A stretch of 64,000 bases of DNA. Source: Sphingomonadaceae bacterium (GTDB taxonomy: Bacteria; Pseudomonadota; Alphaproteobacteria; Sphingomonadales; Sphingomonadaceae). Where the stretch lies: positions 1 through 64,000 of the forward strand of contig JANYGC010000005.1 in NCBI GenBank assembly GCA_025359425.1. Direction: 5' to 3'. Below the pieces are notes generated by a model. The model was not told the origin of the DNA. It did not search any database and saw nothing but the letters and a program-made list of their open reading frames with translations. Shown piece after piece: positions 49,115 to 57,284 of the stretch. The position numbers and the translations under genes were made by a program. The first letter of the stretch is position 1. Every line of letters begins with the position of its first letter.

Positions 49115-50587
49115 TCAGGTTCCGCAAAAGGTTACGTGATGCGGAGATCCATCTGCTGGAATTGCCGAATAATCCTCCCAGCCGGGCTGCGCCGCATTAG
49201 GCTGGCTGACCGCCGCGAGCATGCCACTGAACGGCGCTAGGTCCCCTGCCTCGGCAGCGCCGAGCGCGGCATCCAGCCGCTGATTGCGCGGGATATAGAG
49301 CGGATTGACCGCGTCCATCGCCGCCGCGCGAACTGCCGGATCGAGCGGTTCGAGCGCCAGACGCCCCTGCCAGCGCGCAAACCACGGCTGCAATTTGTCC
49401 GGCTCGAGCAGCTGCGCGGCGAACACGTCAAAACCTTGCGTCAAGGCGCTCGCCAGCGCACGGAACGTCATGGTAAAATCGGCTTGCTGGCCTTCGAGTA
49501 ACGAAAACAGGTCTTGCGCCAGCGCATCATCATCATCGTGCTCGGTCGCAAGCCCGAGCTTGGCGCGCAGTTCGCGCAACCAGTGCGCGCGGTAGCGCAG
49601 CGGCCAGTCCTCGAGCAGCGCCCGTGCGGTTTCGACGCCTGCCCCGTCGGCCGCCGCGATCGCCTCGATCAACGCCGAGGCAAGCTGGTAGAGGTTCCAG
49701 CGGCACACCACAGGCTGCTGGCCGTAAGCATAGCGGCCCTGCCGGTCGATCGAGCTGAACACTTCACCGGCAGAATAGGTATCCAGAAACGCGCACGGGC
49801 CGTAGTCGATCGACTCGCCCGAAATGGTGACATTGTCGGTGTTCATCACGCCGTGGACGAAGCCCAGCGCCATCCATTTCGCGACCAGCCGCGCCTGCGC
49901 CTCGGCCACCGCCCCGAGCAGCGCCAGCGGGCGGTTGGGCGCATCCAGCAGCGCTGGGTGGTGCCGGGCCAGCGCATAGTCGCACAGCCGCTCAACTGCT
50001 TCGCGCCCCTGATGCGTGGCGGCGAACTCGAAGCTGCCGATCCGCAGATGGCTGGCCGCGACGCGGGTCAGCACCGCTGCCGGGTGCGGCTGCTCGCGCC
50101 AGATCCCCGAACCCGTTGCGACCACTGCGAGGCTGCGGGTGGTCGGCACGCCCAGCGCGGCCATCGCCTCAGACACCAGATATTCGCGCAGAGCCGGACC
50201 CAATGCGCACATTCCGTCGCCGCCGCGCGAATAGGGCGTGCGGCCTGAGCCCTTGAACTGGAGGTCGAACCGCGCGCCGCCGGGCGTGACGATCTCGCCC
50301 AGCAGCAGCGCGCGGCCATCGCCCATGGTGGGATTGAACTGGCCGAACTGGTGCCCGGCATAAGCCAGCGCGGCGGGTTCGCTGCCCGGCACGGGAGCGG
50401 CGCCCGAATACCACTCCGCCAGTTGCGCGCCACCCGCCTCGCGTCCGGGCAGGCCAAGCTGAGCGGCCAGCGCGTCGTTGAACAGCACCAGTTTGGGGGC
50501 CTTGGGCACTTCGGCCTGCCACGGCGTAAACAGCCCCGGCAGCTCACGCAGGAAGCTGTTGTCGAACGTCCACGCTGCCGTGTTCAA
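49115..50587 (-). CDS. selO: Protein adenylyltransferase SelO/YdiU
   Basis: ALAYAGHQFGQFNPTMGDGRALLLGEI...LQFKGSGRTPYSRGGDGMCALGPALREYLVSEAMAALGVPTTRSL. Confidence 0.95.
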   Translation of the reverse strand: MNTAAWTFDNSFLRELPGLFTPWQAEVPKAPKLVLFNDALAAQLGLPGREAGGAQLAEWYSGAAPVPGSEPAALAYAGHQFGQFNPTMGDGRALLLGEIVTPGGARFDLQFKGSGRTPYSRGGDGMCALGPALREYLVSEAMAALGVPTTRSLAVVATGSGIWREQPHPAAVLTRVAASHLRIGSFEFAATHQGREAVERLCDYALARHHPALLDAPNRPLALLGAVAEAQARLVAKWMALGFVHGVMNTDNVTISGESIDYGPCAFLDTYSAGEVFSSIDRQGRYAYGQQPVVCRWNLYQLASALIEAIAAADGAGVETARALLEDWPLRYRAHWLRELRAKLGLATEHDDDDALAQDLFSLLEGQQADFTMTFRALASALTQGFDVFAAQLLEPDKLQPWFARWQGRLALEPLDPAVRAAAMDAVNPLYIPRNQRLDAALGAAEAGDLAPFSGMLAAVSQPNAAQPGWEDYSAIPADGSPHHVTFCGT

Positions 50588-50597
50588 GGCCGCCGCG

Positions 50598-51041
50598 TCA
50601 GTCAGCCAGCTTCTCCAATGATACCGCGTTCATACAATAGCGCAGCCCGCTGGGCGGCGGACCATCGGGGAAGACGTGGCCGAGATGCGCATCGCAGACG
50701 TTGCAGACCGCCTCGACCCGCTGCATCCCGTAACCGGTATCAAGGTGGTAGCCGACCACGCCTTCGGCCACCGGCTCGGAAAAGCTGGGCCAGCCGGTGC
50801 CGCTTTCGAACTTGGTCGCGCTGTCGAACAGCGGCGTGCCGCAGCCCGCGCAGGCATAGCGGCCGGGCTTGAACAGGCTGCACATCTCGTTCGAGAACGC
50901 CCGCTCGGTCCCTTTGAGGCGCATCACGTCGTATTGGTCGGGCGAAAGCACCGCGCGCCACTCGTCCTCGCTGCGCTCGTCGCGGCGCGGCGGCGGGTTT
51001 TCGGCGCCTTTGGCCAGAGAAATCGCTTCTCCCCAATTCAT
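50598..51041 (-). CDS. msrB: Peptide methionine-R-sulfoxide reductase MsrB
   Basis: RYACAGCGTPLFDSATKFESGTGWPSFSEPV...VCNVCDAHLGHVFPDGPPPSGLRYCMNAVSL. Confidence 0.95.
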   Translation of the reverse strand: MNWGEAISLAKGAENPPPRRDERSEDEWRAVLSPDQYDVMRLKGTERAFSNEMCSLFKPGRYACAGCGTPLFDSATKFESGTGWPSFSEPVAEGVVGYHLDTGYGMQRVEAVCNVCDAHLGHVFPDGPPPSGLRYCMNAVSLEKLAD

Positions 51042-51234
51042 CGCAGCTCTCCTGATTGCAGTGGCGACAGTGCAATGTGCGCCAGGACGCCCAAAATGGG
51101 AAGTCGGCGCGGATTGCGCAAGACGGGCAAGTGCTTGCCCTAATCCTGCCAAGGGCATAGCATCATGTCTGGCTCCCGCCGTGCAACGCGGCCGCCAAAC
51201 GGGGACAGCATGCGCCAGACAGTGGCTTCAGACG

Positions 51235-53166
51235 ATGGCAACTGACAGCACTGGCGCAGCGCCGTCGGCGCCATCGGTCTTCGTCAGCTACTCGCGTGAG
51301 GATCTGAAGCTGGTCCACCCGATCATCGCCGCGATCGAGGCGGCGGGTTATCCGGTGTGGTGGGACGGCATGCTCAGCCCGGGCGAGCGCTTTGCCACCT
51401 CGACCGAGGCGGCATTGGAGGGCGCGCGCGCGGTGGTGGTGCTGTGGTCGGCCAAGTCGACCGCCTCGCACTGGGTCCACGACGAAGCGACCCGCGGGCG
51501 TGACCGCGGCTGCCTGGTTCCGCTCAGCGTCGATGGCAGCAAGCCGCCATTGGGGTTCCGCCAGTTTCAGACCTACAAGGTCAACCCGCGCCGCGCCGCG
51601 CACGATCCGGGCGTGGCGGCGATGCTCCAGGCGATCGCGGCGCTGCACGATGGCCCGGCGCAGCGCCCGGTGACCGTGCTGCGCTCGCCCGGGGTGAGCC
51701 GCCGGGGTGCGCTGATCGGCGGCGGATTCGCTGTGGCCGGGGTCGCCGCTGGCGGCGTTTGGTGGAGCGGCATTCTCGCCTCCGGGGCCAAGGCCAACAG
51801 TGTGGCGGTGCTGCCTTTCGCCAACCTCAGCGGGGACAGCGAGGGCAATTATTTCTCCGACGGCCTGTCGGCCGAAGTGCGCTCGCAGCTCGCCGCCGAG
51901 AGCTTGCTGGCGGTGGCAGCGCAAACCTCATCGGCCAAAGTCGCCAAGGAAAAACAGGACGCGGGTGCAATCTCGCGTGCGCTCAATGTCGCCTATCTGC
52001 TCGAAGGGACGGTGCGCCGCGATGCGAGCCAGGTGCGCGTCTCGGTCGAACTGATCGAAGGCCGCAGCGGGTTCAGCCGTTGGGCGCAGAGCTTCAACAG
52101 CGAGCTGAGCAGTGCCTTCGCCGTACAGGAAAAGATCGCCGCCGCCGTGGTGAGCGAGCTGACCCGGCAGATGGCCGCGCAGGGTGCCAAGGGCAGCAAC
52201 AAGGAACTGGGCGGGACCCACAGCTTTGCCGCCTACGACGCCTATCTGCGCGGGCTGGATCAGTTCGCGATGGAAAGCGGGCGCGACAGCGACGAGTTGG
52301 CGCTCAAGAGCTTTCGCGCCGCAGTGGTCGAAGATGCCCAGTTCGCGCTGGCGCAGGCTGCATTGGCGCGCACGCTGGTGGTGTTCGGCAACCAGTACGA
52401 TCAGGGCGCGGCGCGCAAGGCGCGGTACGATGAGGCCATCGCCACCGCGCGCCACGCGGTCCAGCTCACTCCCAACCTCGCCGCTGCTCAGGCCACATTG
52501 GGTTTTGCCTTGATCGACGGACGACTCGATGCGCGCGGTGCGCGCCAACCTTACCGGATATCCTACGAGCTGGCCCGCGGCGATGCCGATATCCTCAGCC
52601 GGTTCGGCAATTTCGAGGCGCGCTGCGGCCGCTTCGACAGCGCCCGCCCGGCGGTCCAGCGCGCTGCCGAACTCGATCCGCTCAACGCGCGGGCCTTCCG
52701 CCAGATCGGCCTGGTCGAGTTCAGCGCGCGCAATTACGCCGCGGTTGCCGCGCCGATTGCGCAGGCGCTCAAACTCAATCCCGAGATGTCGAACGCTTGG
52801 TCGACGCTGGGCATGGCGCAGCTGATGCGCGGCGATCTGGCCGCAGCGGCGGCAAGTTTTGCCAAGGAAAAAAGCAACCTGTTTCGTATCCCCGGGCTCA
52901 CCATGGTGGCGATCAAGCAGGGCAAGAGCGCCGAGGCCGAGCGCCTGCTGGCCGAACTGACCGCCAGCGACGGCGACAACAGCCTGTACCAGCGCGCGCA
53001 GATCATGACCCAGTGGGGCCGCAAGGACGAGGCGCTGGCCTTGCTCGAAACGGGCTATGCAGCGCTCGATTCGGGGCTGATCCAGCTGCAGGTCGATCCG
53101 ACCCTCGATCCGCTCCGCGCCGACCCCAGATTTATTCGTTTGGTCAATGCGATAGGTTTCGGTTAA
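51235..53166 (+). CDS. TIR - TM - TolB/FlgO-like - TPR protein
   Basis: SVFVSYSREDLKLVHPIIAAIEAAGYPVWWDGML...VVVLWSAKSTASHWVHDEA; TM ALIGGGFAVAGVAAGGVWW; SVAVLPFANLSGDSEGNYFSDGL; TPR. Confidence 0.92.
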   Translation: MATDSTGAAPSAPSVFVSYSREDLKLVHPIIAAIEAAGYPVWWDGMLSPGERFATSTEAALEGARAVVVLWSAKSTASHWVHDEATRGRDRGCLVPLSVDGSKPPLGFRQFQTYKVNPRRAAHDPGVAAMLQAIAALHDGPAQRPVTVLRSPGVSRRGALIGGGFAVAGVAAGGVWWSGILASGAKANSVAVLPFANLSGDSEGNYFSDGLSAEVRSQLAAESLLAVAAQTSSAKVAKEKQDAGAISRALNVAYLLEGTVRRDASQVRVSVELIEGRSGFSRWAQSFNSELSSAFAVQEKIAAAVVSELTRQMAAQGAKGSNKELGGTHSFAAYDAYLRGLDQFAMESGRDSDELALKSFRAAVVEDAQFALAQAALARTLVVFGNQYDQGAARKARYDEAIATARHAVQLTPNLAAAQATLGFALIDGRLDARGARQPYRISYELARGDADILSRFGNFEARCGRFDSARPAVQRAAELDPLNARAFRQIGLVEFSARNYAAVAAPIAQALKLNPEMSNAWSTLGMAQLMRGDLAAAAASFAKEKSNLFRIPGLTMVAIKQGKSAEAERLLAELTASDGDNSLYQRAQIMTQWGRKDEALALLETGYAALDSGLIQLQVDPTLDPLRADPRFIRLVNAIGFG

Positions 53167-53202
53167 TTTACCTACAGGGATCGCACACCCGGAGGACGAC
53201 TC

Positions 53203-53376
53203 ATGGACAAGCCTGGCAAAACTGAGAAGAACAAGGACCGCGGCGTTGGCGATCGTGGTTCGCGCGGAGTCGGTGATCGGGGCTCACGCGGGGTTGGCGA
53301 TCGTGGCAGCCCGGCTGGCGGCAGCGCCGGCAGCGATGAAAACGACGGCGGCCGCGGGGTAGGCGACCGCGGCTAA
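53203..53376 (+). CDS. 57-aa GVGDRG-repeat peptide (not in the ORF track)
   Basis: MDKPGKTEKNKDRGVGDRGSRGVGDRGSRGVGDRGSPAGGSAGSDENDGGRGVGDRG*, RBS-like GGAGGA at 53191; 36 bp after the TIR-TPR stop. Confidence 0.75.
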   Translation: MDKPGKTEKNKDRGVGDRGSRGVGDRGSRGVGDRGSPAGGSAGSDENDGGRGVGDRG

Positions 53377-53427
53377 CCAGAGCGGCGCGCTGGACCGGTC
53401 GAACTGGCCGGTTCGGCGTCCGTCTGC

Positions 53428-55494
53428 TCAGTTTCCCGGCTGGCGCATAGAACCATAGTCGATCCGCGGCGGCGCGAGCGCAGCATCCGGCGATTCGGAC
53501 GCTGGGGCCTCCACGGCGCTCCCATCCTCTTGAGTGCGGTACGGTTTACACCTTTCGATCAACACCTTCGGCGTCGTGGCCTGTGTGCAAACGTCGATCA
53601 GGTCGGCCTTGAAATCGAGCGGGTCCTTGCCCGCGCCCTTCACCTCGCCCTCGAGCAGCTCGAACAATTCGCGCCCGATTACGGGATCCGGCCATGGTCG
53701 CCAGAAGTAGTGGTGCCATAGCGCGGCCTTCAACTTGACGAGGGTCACCACGTCTTGCGGGTGTGCGGCGCGAGCCGCGCGCTGCTCTTGTTCGAGCAGG
53801 CGGAATTGGGCCAGCCCTTGGTCGGGAGAGATCGTGCCATAAGTCTCGTCCGCGCCGTAAAGCCGCCACCAGAAGCTTTTCTCAGCCATGCCGTCGGGGA
53901 CGTCGCGCGGCGCGAAATCACGGTTGGTGTTGGATACACGCACCGACTCGTGCGCCCATCTGGCGATCCCCAAGGGGTCGATCCGGTCGGCGGGGCGCGC
54001 CCTGGCATAGACTCCGAATGCGATTACGTCGGCCGCATTGCTGGCATTGGCTTTGTCGACTTGCGCTTGGGCCTGCTGAAGTTCGGCGGTGCGCGCCTGC
54101 TCTGCGCTCGTGCGCGCCTGGTCACGGTTGTGCAGCACCAGCGCCAGGGGAATGATCAGAGCAAGCGCCAGCCCGCCGGCCCAAGCAAACCGGCGCAGCC
54201 ACATCCGCCGGCGGCTCCTTTGCTCGAAGTCAACGGCTGCGGCATCGAGCTTTAGCATCATGCTGCCGTCGAGCGGATCGCGGATGCGCCGGGCCTGCCG
54301 GACCAGTGCCAGCTCTTCGGGGTTCAGCAAAGTCCCGGTCTGACCGAATTCGGCGACCCGGTTGCCGACCAGCTGTTCGACCATCAGCAACCGCTTGCTT
54401 TCGGCGCTCCGGCGCTCGTCAATGCGCGTGGCGAGCGCGTCGTGGGCCAGTTCGTAATGATCATCGACCCGGCGCAGCAGGCGGCTGTTCTGCATGAGGT
54501 CGAGCGCGCGCTGCAGCCACGGTTCGGCATTGGGGATCTTCTTGAGCACTTCGGCGTAAGTGCTGGGCTGCTTGGTCCCCTTCACCGAAACGAATTGTTC
54601 GAGCAGCCGGGCAATCACGCCGGGCTGTACCTTGCCGCCAAGTTGCGCTGCGATTGCCTTTTCCTGCTCGTCGAGGAACCCGGCCATTATATCGCCGAGC
54701 TTGCCCGCCTCGGCGATTGCGGCATCGGTGAAGATCACCGGCCCGCTTCCCACTGCAGCGGTGCGATAGAGGTGGTCAAGGTAGACTTGGAGGTATGCTA
54801 GCTGGACGCCGATCCGCTTGTCGTCGAGCTGGGCGATAATCAATTTCGCTGTGTCGAGGCCGTGCTCGAGAACGATGCCGTGCGCCGCACAGGTGCCGAC
54901 GATGACCTTCTCGACATTCGAATTGGTCATCACTTCGACCCGTAGCCGCTTGTCGAACAGGCTCGGCACCGCCCGCTCGAACGAATCGAGCGCGGCAAGG
55001 TATTCCTCGCGCAACGAGACGATGATCCGGCATGACACATCGGTACCCAGTACGTCGCGCACGGTTGCGTAGAACTTCTCCTGCTCAGCGATCTTGCCGA
55101 GGACGTAAAGTTCTTCGAACTGGTCGAAGATCAGGAACAGCGGGCGGAGATGGTCGAGATAGACCGAGCGCACCGCTTGCGGAACCGAGGTATCGGCGGC
55201 GAGCGGGGTGATCGCCAGTCCCTTGAGTGCCGTCATCAGTGCATCGTTGATGTTGTCGCCGCGGCGGACGTTGACCGGAAGCCAATTGGTCGGGCTGAAC
55301 TTGTGGGTCAGGCCGCACTGGATCAGGCTGGTCTTGCCGGTGCCCGATTGCCCGTAGACCAGCACCAGCCGGCTTTCGGTGAGCAGCCGGTAAAGTGTCT
55401 CGATCTCCTCGTCGCGGCCGAAGAATACCGCGCTGTCCTGCGCGCCGTAAGCGTCGAGGAACTTGAACGGCGAGGTGGGTGTCACGCCGCTCAT
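53428..55494 (-). CDS. nSTAND-type ATPase with TM segment
   Basis: FFGRDEEIETLYRLLTESRLVLVYGQSGTGKTSLIQCGL (Walker A), RPLFLIFDQFEELYVLG (Walker B), TM WAGGLALALIIPLALVLHN. Confidence 0.9.
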   Translation of the reverse strand: MSGVTPTSPFKFLDAYGAQDSAVFFGRDEEIETLYRLLTESRLVLVYGQSGTGKTSLIQCGLTHKFSPTNWLPVNVRRGDNINDALMTALKGLAITPLAADTSVPQAVRSVYLDHLRPLFLIFDQFEELYVLGKIAEQEKFYATVRDVLGTDVSCRIIVSLREEYLAALDSFERAVPSLFDKRLRVEVMTNSNVEKVIVGTCAAHGIVLEHGLDTAKLIIAQLDDKRIGVQLAYLQVYLDHLYRTAAVGSGPVIFTDAAIAEAGKLGDIMAGFLDEQEKAIAAQLGGKVQPGVIARLLEQFVSVKGTKQPSTYAEVLKKIPNAEPWLQRALDLMQNSRLLRRVDDHYELAHDALATRIDERRSAESKRLLMVEQLVGNRVAEFGQTGTLLNPEELALVRQARRIRDPLDGSMMLKLDAAAVDFEQRSRRRMWLRRFAWAGGLALALIIPLALVLHNRDQARTSAEQARTAELQQAQAQVDKANASNAADVIAFGVYARARPADRIDPLGIARWAHESVRVSNTNRDFAPRDVPDGMAEKSFWWRLYGADETYGTISPDQGLAQFRLLEQEQRAARAAHPQDVVTLVKLKAALWHHYFWRPWPDPVIGRELFELLEGEVKGAGKDPLDFKADLIDVCTQATTPKVLIERCKPYRTQEDGSAVEAPASESPDAALAPPRIDYGSMRQPGN

Positions 55495-57284
55495 CGCCGC
55501 GCCACCGTCGAGCGGAACTCCTGGTAGAGTTTGAGCATCGGCGGGTGCGACACATCGAACGGCGGCGGCATCTGGCTGCGGATTTCGATCCGGTCGGAGT
55601 CCTCGCTGATCTGAGTGTAATGCAGCGTGCCCGCCGCTTCATCGTACCAATGGAAGAAATACAGGTTGGTCCCCGGATTGCGGGTCAGCGCATTCTGGTC
55701 AAGCACGAGGGGTGACAGGTTGATGTAGCTGGTGACGTCGTCGAGGTCCTTGAGCAGAATCACCGATTCGTTGTCGGCATAATGCAGCAGCGCCTGGGTA
55801 TCGTCTTTGTAGAGCGCAGCGGCAGCGCGATCGAGCACCACGCGGCGATGCAGGAACGATGCGTCCTTGCGCCGCGTCCGATTGATCGTGATCTCCTTGA
55901 TCGTCGCGAGTTTGTATCCGGCGACAAAGGTCATCAAGTAAAGCGCATTATCGAGGTGGGTGTCGGCCTGCTGCGCCAGATCGGCAGCTTTGGCTGGATC
56001 GACGCTGCGATCGAAGATGGCACCGCGCATCGTGTTCATGAAACTTTGCGCTGCCGCGCAAGCGGGCTGCGCCATCGCCGCTGCCAGCTCGTCGCACTGG
56101 CTCATGTAAGCCGGTATTCCATTGGCCGCGAGTGCCGCGTTCAGCTGGATCGCGAAATCGAGAAAATCGAACCGCGCCGACCCCGCCTCATCCAGCTGGT
56201 TGAACGCCTCTATCGCCACCCACTGCGCATCGCTCAGCGTCACCGCGCCGGGCTTGTCCTCGAACAAGTCCCACAACTGCGCGAGCAGCGCGAAGGCCAC
56301 AAAGCGCGTGGTAATGTCATAAGTCGCGACCGCCAGCCGCAGCCGCGGATCGCCCATTTGTCCGCCCGCGAACAGAATCCGCAGTTTTTCCCCGATAGGC
56401 GATGGAAACGCGTTGATGATCCCCTCGCGGACCAGCCGCTCGTCGACGGTGCCGTCGCGGCTGAGCTTTCGCTCCAATTCCATCCGCTCGCGAAAACCGG
56501 CATCGAGCTCGCCCACCGCCGCAGCCTGCCGCGCGATCAGCCCGTCGCTGGGGCTGGCGATTTGCGTGGCGGTAACCGGCGCACTGGCCTCGATCACGAA
56601 ATTGGCGGCGCGGTGATCGGGCAGGGTCCAGGCCAGCGCGGCCTCCTTGCCCTGGACCGCGTAAAGCCCCCACTTGGCCGCGCCGATCAACGGCGGGGCA
56701 TCGCTGCCCGCGCGCATGCCGCGGCTCTCGATTTCGATCGCGCTGCCCTTGGCCGTGGCGACCAGCGCCTTGGCGCGGGCGAAGGCGAAATCGATCGTCC
56801 GGCTCGCTCCGGGATCGGCCAGCGCGGTGTAGAATTCGCGGGCGAATTGGAGCGCGATATCATCCTCGACCGGGGCCGCAGTGGCGATCACCGCCGGCAC
56901 GCCCTGGGCGAGCAGCTGCTCGACGTGCCCTTGGGTGGCGCAGCCGTTGAGGAACACCAGCTTCAGATTGGGCAGCGTACCGAGCAGCTGCGCCAGACCC
57001 TCGCCATGCGCGGCGGCATTGCCGCCCCCTGCAGCCTGCAAATCGAGCACCGAACCGTCGGCATGGCCGCCGTAATGCAGCACCGCCAGATCATCGCCGT
57101 AGTTGCCGATCAGATCGAACAGCCGCGCGATGTCGGCCGCGGTCTGGGTCTTGAACTTGATGATCCCGGCGTCGTCTTTCTTTTGCAGCGCGTCGCTGAT
57201 CGCGTCGCATTCCCGCTGCAAGCCGTCGAGAAACCGGCCCTGGTCATTGGCGAACGCCGCCAGAATGACCGGCGCTCCGGCCAT
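55491..57284 (-). CDS. CHAT-domain (caspase-like) protein
   Basis: DDLAVLHYGGHADGSVLDL and LKLVFLNGCATQGHVEQLLAQGVPAVIATAAPVEDDIALQFAREFYTAL; candidate His/Cys dyad. Confidence 0.88.
   Translation of the reverse strand: MAGAPVILAAFANDQGRFLDGLQRECDAISDALQKKDDAGIIKFKTQTAADIARLFDLIGNYGDDLAVLHYGGHADGSVLDLQAAGGGNAAAHGEGLAQLLGTLPNLKLVFLNGCATQGHVEQLLAQGVPAVIATAAPVEDDIALQFAREFYTALADPGASRTIDFAFARAKALVATAKGSAIEIESRGMRAGSDAPPLIGAAKWGLYAVQGKEAALAWTLPDHRAANFVIEASAPVTATQIASPSDGLIARQAAAVGELDAGFRERMELERKLSRDGTVDERLVREGIINAFPSPIGEKLRILFAGGQMGDPRLRLAVATYDITTRFVAFALLAQLWDLFEDKPGAVTLSDAQWVAIEAFNQLDEAGSARFDFLDFAIQLNAALAANGIPAYMSQCDELAAAMAQPACAAAQSFMNTMRGAIFDRSVDPAKAADLAQQADTHLDNALYLMTFVAGYKLATIKEITINRTRRKDASFLHRRVVLDRAAAALYKDDTQALLHYADNESVILLKDLDDVTSYINLSPLVLDQNALTRNPGTNLYFFHWYDEAAGTLHYTQISEDSDRIEIRSQMPPPFDVSHPPMLKLYQEFRSTVARR

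Noticed and set aside
53203-53376. 57-aa GVGDRG peptide as a gasdermin or pore-forming effector
   Set aside because: Too short, highly charged and without a hydrophobic segment; no gasdermin-like gene is visible in the locus.
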